Source of the DNA: an uncultured Eubacteriales bacterium
GTDB taxonomy: Bacteria; Bacillota; Clostridia; Christensenellales; Aristaeellaceae
Assembly: GCA_900315675.1 (NCBI GenBank)
Contig: OMZY01000003.1
Coordinates: forward strand, 1-64,000
Length of the DNA: 64,000 bases
Direction of reading: 5' to 3'
In this document: positions 49,043-55,851 of the stretch, one piece after another
How the letters are laid out: every line of letters starts with the position of its first letter
Position numbering within the stretch: position 1 is the stretch's first letter
Program-made: the position numbers and the translations under genes
The notes under the pieces: model-generated
The model's database searches: none
What the model was told of the DNA's origin: nothing
Seen by the model: the letters and a program-made list of their open reading frames with translations, nothing else

Positions 49043-50929
49043 TTACAGTTTCTGAACGAACAGGGCGCGGATGGCGTTGAGCACGGCCAGGATCATGACG
49101 CCCACATCCGCAAAGACCGCCAGCCACATGTTGGCGATGCCCAGCGCGCCGAGGACCAGACAGGCCAGCTTGACGCCGAGGGCGAAAACAATGTTTTCCC
49201 GTACGATGCGCATACATTTGCGGGCAATCCGGATTGCCTTGGAAACCTTCAGGGGATCATCGTCCATCAGGACTACGTCGGCAGCTTCGATAGCGGCGTC
49301 TGAACCCATGGCGCCCATAGCGATACCCAGATCCGCCCGGCTGAGCACCGGCGCGTCATTGATGCCGTCGCCCACAAAGGCAAGGGTTTCGCCGGACTTT
49401 TTCCCGCTGAGGAGTTCCTCCACCTTATCCACCTTGTCTCCCGGCAGAAGGTCGCTGTGAACCCGGTCAATCCCCAGGACTTCCGCCACCTGGGCGGCAG
49501 CGGAGGGACCGTCGCCGGTGAGCATGACAGTGGAACGGACGCCGGTGCGCTTCAGCGCGGCGATGGCTTCCACAGCATCCGGCTTGATCACGTCGGAGAT
49601 GACGATGTGGCCGGCGTATTTGCTGCCGATGGCCATATGGACAATGGTTCCGGCACTGTGGCATTCAATGGGTTCGATACCCAGGTGACGCATCAGCCGG
49701 CTGTTTCCGGCGGCCACCTGTTTTCCGTCGATCTCCACCACAACGCCGTTGCCGCCGATTTCCTCCACTTTACTCACCCGGGCCATATCAATAGGCTTTC
49801 CCCAGGCTTTCCGGATGCTGACGGCGATGGGGTGGGAGGAAGCGCTTTCCGCCAGGGCGGCATACTCCAGCATGGTTTCCCGGTCCAGCTCACTATGGTG
49901 AATATCCACCACATCGAAGACGCCCATGGTCAGGGTGCCGGTTTTGTCAAACACCACGGTTCCGGTATTGGCCAGGGCTTCCAGATAGTTGGAACCCTTG
50001 ATCAGGATGCCGGCCTTGCCCGCGCCGCCGATCCCGGCGAAGAAACTGAGCGGAATACTGATTACCAGCGCGCAGGGGCAGCTGATGACGAGGAAGGTCA
50101 GGGCCCGGTAAATCCAGGCTCCCCAGTCCGGCGCCTGTCCGAGCACAAGGCGGACCAGTGGCGGCAGAAGCGCCAGCGCGGCGGCGCTGAAAACAACCAC
50201 AGGAGTATAATACCGGGCAAAGCGGGCGATAAAGTTCTCAGAACGGGATTTTCGGGAGGAGGCGTTTTCCACCAGATCCAGCACCTTACTGACGGTGGAT
50301 TCACCAAAGGCTTTCGTGGTCCGGATGAGCAGCAGGCCGCTCATGTTGATGCAACCGCTGATCACTTCATCCCCCGGCCTGACATCCCGCGGTACGCTTT
50401 CCCCGGTCAGGGCACTGGTGTTCAGGCTGGATTCTCCGTCCTCCACAATACCGTCGATCGGGATTTTCTCCCCGGGCTTCACGGTGATGAGAGTACCAAT
50501 CTCCACTTCATCCGGATCCACCCGGACCAGTTCCCCGTCCTGTTCAATGTTGGCGTAATCCGGACGGATGTCCATGAGTTCGCTGATGTTCCGGCGGCTT
50601 TTGCCGACAGCATAGCTCTGGAACAGTTCGCCGATCTGGTAGAAAAGCATGACGGCGACAGCTTCATCATAGTCTCCGGTCTTCAGCAGGCCGATGGCCA
50701 GGGCACCGAGGGTGGCAACGGCCATCAGAAAATTCTCATCAAAGACCTGCCGGTTCAGGATGCCTTTCCAGGCTTTGCGGAGAATGTCATGGCCGATGAT
50801 CAGATAGGGTATCAGCCAGAGCAGGAACATCGGAATTCCGGAAAGCGGCAGCGGCACAAACCGCAGGATCAGCATCAGCGCTGCGGCAACGAGGATCCGG
50901 ACCAGCATTTTTTTCTGCTTCTTTGTCAT
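49043..50929 (-). CDS. P1B-type heavy-metal ATPase (Zn/Cd/Pb exporter type)
   Basis: A 628-residue P-type ATPase. The metal site in membrane helix 6 is SCPCALVIS (CPC), the phosphorylation site is DKTGTLTMG, the HP locus is SSHPIAV, and the hinge is GDGINDAPVL. CPC plus a late-helix Lys/Asp pattern point to Zn2+/Cd2+/Pb2+ export. There is no N-terminal HMA domain, since this is encoded by the separate gene upstream. The ATG at 50929 is used (AAGGAG 7 nt upstream) rather than 50935. It is the middle gene of the HMA-ATPase-ArsR operon. Confidence 0.96.
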   Translation of the reverse strand: MTKKQKKMLVRILVAAALMLILRFVPLPLSGIPMFLLWLIPYLIIGHDILRKAWKGILNRQVFDENFLMAVATLGALAIGLLKTGDYDEAVAVMLFYQIGELFQSYAVGKSRRNISELMDIRPDYANIEQDGELVRVDPDEVEIGTLITVKPGEKIPIDGIVEDGESSLNTSALTGESVPRDVRPGDEVISGCINMSGLLLIRTTKAFGESTVSKVLDLVENASSRKSRSENFIARFARYYTPVVVFSAAALALLPPLVRLVLGQAPDWGAWIYRALTFLVISCPCALVISIPLSFFAGIGGAGKAGILIKGSNYLEALANTGTVVFDKTGTLTMGVFDVVDIHHSELDRETMLEYAALAESASSHPIAVSIRKAWGKPIDMARVSKVEEIGGNGVVVEIDGKQVAAGNSRLMRHLGIEPIECHSAGTIVHMAIGSKYAGHIVISDVIKPDAVEAIAALKRTGVRSTVMLTGDGPSAAAQVAEVLGIDRVHSDLLPGDKVDKVEELLSGKKSGETLAFVGDGINDAPVLSRADLGIAMGAMGSDAAIEAADVVLMDDDPLKVSKAIRIARKCMRIVRENIVFALGVKLACLVLGALGIANMWLAVFADVGVMILAVLNAIRALFVQKL

Positions 50930-50971
50930 GAACATTCTCCTTCAACCGTGGATTGAACCTGACCGTTTATC

Positions 50972-51190
50972 TCAGAGGTATATTTCGCAGTCTTCCTCCA
51001 CCTTTTTACAGGCGGAAAGCACGTTCTTCATGACGGCGGCCGCGTCAGCGCCTTCCGCAAAATCAACAATCATCTTCTGGGTCATAAAATTAACGGTGAC
51101 TTCCTTCACGCCGGAAGTACCCCGGGCCGCATCTTCCATCTTATTGGCGCAGTTGGCGCAGTCCACTTCGATTTTGTAGGTTTTCTTCAT
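50972..51190 (-). CDS. Heavy-metal-associated (HMA) domain protein
   Basis: A 72-residue ferredoxin-fold metallochaperone-like protein. The metal site is C10-A-N-C13 in KIEVDCANCANKMED, followed by GVKEVTVNFMTQKMIVDF. The CANC form with a preceding Asp is typical of Zn/Cd-ATPase HMA domains, and the CxxxxEDCEIYL tail adds a C-terminal Cys/acidic site. It lies 42 nt before the P-type ATPase, which lacks its own HMA domain, so the two probably work together. It is the first gene of the operon. Confidence 0.94.
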   Translation of the reverse strand: MKKTYKIEVDCANCANKMEDAARGTSGVKEVTVNFMTQKMIVDFAEGADAAAVMKNVLSACKKVEEDCEIYL

Positions 51191-51210
51191 TGAAAAAGCA
51201 CCTCTCTTTC

Positions 51211-51245
51211 ATTACGATTAAACAATCTTTTAATCGTTTAACTGA
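51211..51245 (-). promoter_or_regulatory. Candidate ArsR operator upstream of the HMA-ATPase-ArsR operon
   Basis: GATTAAAC-aatcttttAATC-GTTTAAC contains imperfect inverted repeats of TTTAATCG/CGATTAAA around an AT-rich centre, 20 nt before the HMA gene. This is the usual type and place of an ArsR/SmtB site. From 51246 to 51508 the DNA is AT-rich and I see no gene. Confidence 0.55.
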
Positions 51246-51508
51246 ATAATAGCAGAAGTTTTCCGGACTGTCAACTGCCTGTCAGAAATCAGGCAAAAAC
51301 GGGCAAGAGTGGCATAAACTCCCACTTACAGACACTAATAAGCTCTTCAACAGATCTAAAAGTGACACTGATATAGGATAATAAAAGGCACAATGCACAC
51401 AAAAACACACATATATCCCACTCAGGCAGAAGACCAGGTTATAAATCAAACTCCTGTATACAGTATATATTATAGACACAGACTATAACTACGTATTGTT
51501 TACAGGTA

Positions 51509-51538
51509 TTGGACAGGAAAAAGACAGGTGGCTATAAT
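51509..51538 (+). promoter_or_regulatory. Promoter of the MetQ-like gene
   Basis: TTGGAC (51509-51514), 18-nt spacer, perfect TATAAT (51533-51538). The resulting leader of about 245 nt carries repeat copy C. Confidence 0.75.
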
Positions 51539-51611
51539 ACGTACCATCAACGAACGAGGGAGGGAGACGCTGTGAAAGGAAAAACAACCTGGCGGGACGA
51601 TCGAATGTTGC

Positions 51612-51707
51612 GGAGCCATCTGTGCTTCAGCACAGCGAATGGCTCCTATGCTACAGACGTCCATCGTTGCGAGTACAGCGAAGCAAAGATGGATAACGGC
51701 GATCGCA
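51612..51707 (+). repeat. Dispersed two-hairpin element, copy C (metQ leader)
   Basis: Hairpin 1 has outer stem GGAGCCAT/ATGGCTCC, inner stem CTGTGC/GCACAG, loop TTCA and 3' bulge CGA. The core is TATGCTACAGACG. Hairpin 2 is CCATC-g-TTGC/GCAA-a-GATGG, then AACGGCGATCGCA. It lies 85 nt before the metQ start, in the same orientation relative to the downstream gene as copies A and B. A small frame (GTG at 51571) runs through it but is judged spurious. Confidence 0.82.
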
Positions 51708-51791
51708 GCCGATGTTGCCTGAACCGAATGCGTCGCCCCGATTAAACTGATTCAAACGATGTTTTGTAAATATGAAAGGAGATATCCCCCC

Positions 51792-52628
51792 ATGAAAAAG
51801 ATCATTGCTCTGCTGGTTGCCCTGGTACTGACCCTGTCCCTGACCGCCGCTTTCGCGGATGGCATTACAATCGCTGTTCCCAACGATCCCACCAACGAAG
51901 GCCGCGCGCTGCTGCTGCTCCAGGCTTACGGACTGATCACCGTTGATGAAAACGCCGGCATCACTGCCACGGTTGCTGACATTACAGAGAATCCCCTGAA
52001 CATTGAGTTCGTTGAAGTGGAAGCCGCTCTGGTTCCCAACGCTCTGCCGGATGTGGATTACGCTGCCATCAACGGCAACTATGCTCTGGCTGCCGAGCTG
52101 CCTGCCGCCCTGCTGTATGAAAATGCCGCTTCTCCCTATGTGAACGTGGTCAGCGTGAACGAAGCGGACAAGGACAGCGACAAGGCCAAGGTTCTGGCTG
52201 CCGCCATTCTGAGCCAGCAGGTTGTGGATTACTTTGCCACCTATGAAGGACAAGCCATCTCCGTGATCGAAAACCCCACCGACGGCTATGACGCCACCGT
52301 GGACTATGACGCGCTGAAGGGCGAGACCATCAAAGTGGTCGCGACACTGGATCCCCACTCCTTCGTGCTGGAGAAGGTTGTCAAGGACATCCTGGCTGCG
52401 AAGGGTATCACCCTGGAAGTGATCGTGGTGGATGACTATGTGACCCCCAACACCGCTGTGAATGACGGAGACGCTTTCGCGAACTACTTCGCTCATCAGC
52501 CCTATCAGGACAACTTCAACGCCGAAAAGGGCACCAACCTGGTGACCATTGCCGGTGTGCACGTTGAGCCCATGGGCCTCTACGCCGGCAAGCAGGCCGA
52601 TCTGGCTGCCCTGGGACTGGCGGAATAA
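51792..52628 (+). CDS. MetQ/NLPA family binding protein with circularly permuted lobes
   Basis: A 278-residue exported solute-binding protein. Residues 1-22 are a signal peptide (cleavage after AFA). Residues 23-~160 (GITIAVPNDPTNEGRALLLL ... AAINGNYALA ... ASPYVNVV) correspond to the C-terminal lobe of MetQ. Residues ~176-278 (GETIKVVATLDPHSFVLEKV ... VDDYVTPNTAV ... FANYFAHQPYQDNF ... AGVHVEPMGLYAGK) correspond to the N-terminal lobe. The order is thus reversed with respect to normal MetQ, with the junction at the interlobe strand. There is no lipobox Cys, which is odd for a Gram-positive binding protein. It is followed by its own terminator and by metN and metI. Methionine or another small amino acid is the likely ligand. 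Confidence 0.9.
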   Translation: MKKIIALLVALVLTLSLTAAFADGITIAVPNDPTNEGRALLLLQAYGLITVDENAGITATVADITENPLNIEFVEVEAALVPNALPDVDYAAINGNYALAAELPAALLYENAASPYVNVVSVNEADKDSDKAKVLAAAILSQQVVDYFATYEGQAISVIENPTDGYDATVDYDALKGETIKVVATLDPHSFVLEKVVKDILAAKGITLEVIVVDDYVTPNTAVNDGDAFANYFAHQPYQDNFNAEKGTNLVTIAGVHVEPMGLYAGKQADLAALGLAE

Positions 52629-52646
52629 TCTTCAGACATTGAAGAC

Positions 52647-52680
52647 AAAAGGCATCCGGGAAATCCCCGGATGCCTTTTC
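52647..52680 (+). terminator. Terminator between the MetQ-like gene and metN
   Basis: Stem AAAAGGCATCCGGG/CCCGGATGCCTTTT, followed by CCG. Almost perfect over 14 bp, and it separates expression of the binding protein from the transporter genes. Confidence 0.85.
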
Positions 52681-52695
52681 CGTCAGAAAAGGGGA

Positions 52696-52725
52696 TTGCG
52701 TTCGGAAGCGGTTTCTTACTATAAT
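52696..52725 (+). promoter_or_regulatory. metN: Promoter of metNI
   Basis: TTGCGT (52696-52701), 18-nt spacer, perfect TATAAT (52720-52725), 32 nt before the metN ATG. Confidence 0.72.
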
Positions 52726-52757
52726 AGGTTGTATTTCGGGAAGACGGAGGCTTTGAC

Positions 52758-53786
52758 ATGATTGAGCTGAAAAATCTGTCCAAGCAGTTTGAGACGCTGG
52801 ACGGATCGGTGGACGCGCTGCGCAACATCAACCTGACGATCCGGGATGGAGACGTTTACGGAATTATCGGTATGAGCGGCGCGGGCAAGAGTACGCTGGT
52901 CCGCTGCATCAATATGCTGGAGCGGCCTACGGAAGGTTCTGTGCTGGTGAACGGCAAGGATATGGCTTCCATGAGCCAGAAGGAGCTGCGTGCCATGCGG
53001 CGGAAGATCACCATGATCTTCCAGGGCTTTAATCTTCTGATGCAGCGCACCTGCCTGAATAATATTATGCTGCCCCTCCGGCTGGGCGGGGCGGACCGGA
53101 AGACGGCGGAGGCGAAGGCCCGGGAGCTCCTGGAACTGGTGGACCTGCCGGACAAGGCAAACAGTTATCCGGCACAGCTGTCCGGCGGACAGCAGCAGCG
53201 GGTGGCCATCGCCCGGGCACTGGTTACGGAACCGGACGTACTCCTGTGTGACGAGGCAACTTCCGCCCTGGATCCGAAAACGACGCATTCCATCCTGGAG
53301 CTGATCCGGGATATCAATAAGAAACTGGGCATTACCGTCATTGTGATTACCCACCAGATGAGCGTGGTCCAGGAAGTCTGCAACCGCGTAGCCATCCTGG
53401 AAAACGGCGAAGTGGTGGAGGAAGGCGGCGTGGCGGAGGTTTTCTCCAATCCCCGCGCCAACGCGACCCGGAACCTGATTTATCCGGAAAGCGCGGACGG
53501 CGGCTCTGTTTTCCCGGAAGGCGGACAGCGTATCCGGGTGATCTTCAACGGGGCTGTGGCGTCCCGGGAGCCGCTTATCGCGAAAATGGCAGTGGACTGC
53601 GGCATCATGGCCAGCATCCTGGGCGCTTCCACCCGCTCGGTGGGTGACCGGGCATACGGCTATATGCTGCTGGACATTCCGGGCTCGCCGGAGGAGATGG
53701 CCAAAGCGGTAACCTACCTGAGCGCCACCCCGGACATTACGGTACAGGTTGAGGCGGAATACGCCGCGAAGGAGGTGGAAGCATGA
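52758..53786 (+). CDS. metN: Methionine ABC transporter ATP-binding protein
   Basis: MetN (342 residues). Walker A is GMSGAGKST (about 37-45), the signature LSGGQQQRVAIARAL (about 140-154), Walker B LLCDEATSALDP (about 162-173), and the H-loop VITHQM. A C-terminal NIL (methionine-sensing) domain occupies about 265-342 (RIRVIFNGAVASREPLIAKMAVDCGIMASIL), the part that inhibits transport at high methionine. The start overlap with metI downstream is ATGA. The neighbouring binding protein is the permuted MetQ-like protein. Confidence 0.96.
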   Translation: MIELKNLSKQFETLDGSVDALRNINLTIRDGDVYGIIGMSGAGKSTLVRCINMLERPTEGSVLVNGKDMASMSQKELRAMRRKITMIFQGFNLLMQRTCLNNIMLPLRLGGADRKTAEAKARELLELVDLPDKANSYPAQLSGGQQQRVAIARALVTEPDVLLCDEATSALDPKTTHSILELIRDINKKLGITVIVITHQMSVVQEVCNRVAILENGEVVEEGGVAEVFSNPRANATRNLIYPESADGGSVFPEGGQRIRVIFNGAVASREPLIAKMAVDCGIMASILGASTRSVGDRAYGYMLLDIPGSPEEMAKAVTYLSATPDITVQVEAEYAAKEVEA

Positions 53787-54493
53787 ACTTTGGCAATGCT
53801 TTTACTCCGGAACGGCTGCAGGAAGCCTGGGAATGCCTGCTGAACGAATTTCCTTTTGCTATCTGGGAAACGGTTTATTCCACATTGCTGGCCACGCTGT
53901 TCGCGGTGATCATCGGCCTGCCGCTGGGTGTACTGCTGGTGACGGGTGAAAAGAAGGGCATCCGGCCCCTGCCGGCGCCGCTGATGGGTTTCCTGAATGT
54001 GCTGATCAATCTGCTGCGCTCCATTCCGTTTATTATCCTGATGGTCATGATCATCCCGCTGACCCGGGTAATCGTCGGCACCTCCCTGGGCACCGTAGCT
54101 TCCATTGTCCCGCTGACGGTCGCGGCTTTCCCGTTCATCGCGCGACTGGTGGAAAGCAGCCTGCGGGAAGTGAACCCGAATATCATCGAGACAGCCCAGT
54201 CTATGGGAGCGTCTCCCATGCAGATCGTGCTGCATGTGATGCTGCCGGAAAGCGTGCCCAGCCTGGTGACAAACATTACCCTGGCGATCACAACCATCAT
54301 GGGCTATACGGCTATGTCCGGCGCGGTCGGTGGCGGCGGCCTGGGAAAGCTGGCGCTGGCATACGGATACCAGCGGTACCGCTACGCGGTGTTGTACCTG
54401 GCGGTTATTGTGCTGGTGGTGATTACCCAGATTATCCAGTCCTTCGGCACCTGGCTGGCGGCGAAGCTGGACAAGAGACTGAAAAACAAATAA
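53783..54493 (+). CDS. metI: Methionine ABC transporter permease
   Basis: MetI (236 residues, usual about 220) with five predicted membrane helices. The EAA-type coupling loop is IETAQSMGASPMQIVLHVMLPESVPSLV (about 133-160), and the conserved GYTAMSGAVGGGGLGKLALAYGYQRY follows. The N-terminal FAIWETVYSTLLATLFAVIIGLPLGVLL is typical. The start overlaps the metN stop, and a terminator follows 7 nt after its own stop. It should form a MetN2I2 complex fed by the permuted binding protein. Confidence 0.96.
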   Translation: MNFGNAFTPERLQEAWECLLNEFPFAIWETVYSTLLATLFAVIIGLPLGVLLVTGEKKGIRPLPAPLMGFLNVLINLLRSIPFIILMVMIIPLTRVIVGTSLGTVASIVPLTVAAFPFIARLVESSLREVNPNIIETAQSMGASPMQIVLHVMLPESVPSLVTNITLAITTIMGYTAMSGAVGGGGLGKLALAYGYQRYRYAVLYLAVIVLVVITQIIQSFGTWLAAKLDKRLKNK

Positions 54494-54499
54494 AAAATG

Positions 54500-54533
54500 A
54501 ACCGGAGCAGCGTAAACTGCTCCGGTTTTGTTT
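54500..54533 (+). terminator. Terminator after metNI
   Basis: Stem ACCGGAGCAG/CTGCTCCGGT, loop CGTAAA, tail TTTGTTTC. Upstream A-tract makes it partly bidirectional, serving the convergent ketopantoate reductase gene too. Confidence 0.9.
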
Positions 54534-54545
54534 CGGTACCGTGAA

Positions 54546-55565
54546 TCAGGCATTCGGAATGAGTTCAAGCTCCTTCAGGTTTTCCCTGGAGGGCTTTCTT
54601 TTGCCTTCCTGGATTTCGTGGATGATTTTCACAATCCGGTCGTTGACGGGAGTACTGATTCCTTCCTTCCGGCCCCATTCGCAGACCACGCCGTTGATGG
54701 CGTCGATTTCGCAGGGCTTATCCTTTTTCAGGTCCTGCAGCATGGAGGGCTCGATGGAGGCGTGCTTCTTCATGGCAATGGGCATGATCAGCTTGGCGAG
54801 GGCTTTCTTGAACGGGTTGGACCAGTAAAAGAGATTGACGAGGTCCTTGCCCTGCACCGGAGCGAAGGTCACGCCGGCCGCGCGGCCCACGTCGATGACT
54901 TCCTTCATGCAGGAGGCCGCGAGATTCCGGGCTTCCGGATCCCTGGTGACGTCTCCGAAGGTGCCGCCGATGACGGTGCCGAGACCGGAGAAGGTGGCGT
55001 TGATCAGCAGCTTGGACCAGCGGGCGCCGGGCAGGTTGTTTTCAATCACCACGGGACACATCTTTTCCAGAACGGCTTTCACCTGTTCCAGCTTGTTTTC
55101 CGGGATGCCGGGCATGCTGCCCATGTGGAAGGAAAGACTGTCCGGATCAGAGGTCAGCCGGCTGTTGCCGGGAGCGTCCATTGTTGCACCCCACTCCACG
55201 GTGACGCCGATGGTGTGATCCGGTCCGACGATTTCCGCAATGCCGTCCTCCGGAATGCCGTTCTGCAGGGTGACGATGACGCCGTCCTCAGCCAGGTAGT
55301 TTTTCAGGAAAGCAACCGTTTCACGGTTGTTCAGCTGCTTGGTCATCAGGAAAATGATATCGTACCGGCCGGTCATATCCTCCGGCAGCAGGGCGTTGAC
55401 CGGGACAGTCATATTGACAGTTCCGGTGATATGGGCACCGGAGCGGTTCAGGGCGTTCACATGGGCGTGATTCCTGTTGATCAGGTCGATCTGTACGCCT
55501 TCACGGGCGAGATAGGCCCCCATAACCGTTCCGAGAGAGCCGGCTCCGTATATCGCGCATCTCAT
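54546..55565 (-). CDS. panE: 2-dehydropantoate 2-reductase (ketopantoate reductase family)
   Basis: A 339-residue NADPH-dependent reductase. The nucleotide-binding motif is GAGSLGTVMGAYLAREG (about 6-22), the catalytic Lys lies in ARWSKLLINATFSGLGTVIGG (about 183-203), and a C-terminal helical domain carries CEIDAINGVVCEWG (about 285-298). PanE makes pantoate for coenzyme A, but no other pantothenate gene is near; the family also contains 2-oxoacid reductases of other specificity. It has AAGGAGTG before the ATG and the promoter at 55615-55642. Confidence 0.9.
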   Translation of the reverse strand: MRCAIYGAGSLGTVMGAYLAREGVQIDLINRNHAHVNALNRSGAHITGTVNMTVPVNALLPEDMTGRYDIIFLMTKQLNNRETVAFLKNYLAEDGVIVTLQNGIPEDGIAEIVGPDHTIGVTVEWGATMDAPGNSRLTSDPDSLSFHMGSMPGIPENKLEQVKAVLEKMCPVVIENNLPGARWSKLLINATFSGLGTVIGGTFGDVTRDPEARNLAASCMKEVIDVGRAAGVTFAPVQGKDLVNLFYWSNPFKKALAKLIMPIAMKKHASIEPSMLQDLKKDKPCEIDAINGVVCEWGRKEGISTPVNDRIVKIIHEIQEGKRKPSRENLKELELIPNA

Positions 55566-55614
55566 TTGTATTGTTCACTCCTTACCTTTGTGCGTTTTTG
55601 CGCACACGGCTGCC

Positions 55615-55642
55615 ATTATAGCACAAAACAGGACGCGGGCAA
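55615..55642 (-). promoter_or_regulatory. Promoter of the ketopantoate reductase gene
   Basis: Minus strand TTGCCC (55637-55642), 16-nt spacer, perfect TATAAT (55615-55620). Confidence 0.75.
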
Positions 55643-55772
55643 GGACAAAAATTGTTTTAAATGAGTTGTCAGCAAAAATCTTTTGCTGCCTGACGGCCTG
55701 ACGCTTTGCCTGATTCCGGAAACCGGGGCATACCCCGGACGGCAAAGATTCAGACAAATCCGTTTGTTCGCC

Positions 55773-55801
55773 TTGCATTGGCCGGATGTTACTTTTATAA
55801 T
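55773..55801 (+). promoter_or_regulatory. Promoter of the helicase-lepB operon
   Basis: TTGCAT (55773-55778), 17-nt spacer, perfect TATAAT (55796-55801), 50 nt before the helicase ATG. Confidence 0.78.
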
Positions 55802-55851
55802 GAAGGCAATCAGTGAAGCATGAAAAGCAGAGAAAGAGGGAGGCTGGAAAA

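Noticed and set aside
51509..51745. Short open frame across the metQ leader (GTG 51571 with a good ribosome site)
   Set aside because: Most of its codons come from the dispersed two-hairpin element, whose sequence is constrained by pairing rather than by protein; copies A and B show no equivalent frame.
51539..51791. S-box (SAM) riboswitch upstream of the methionine-type transporter
   Set aside because: The S-box conserved segments and a leader terminator are not present; only the two-hairpin element is found.
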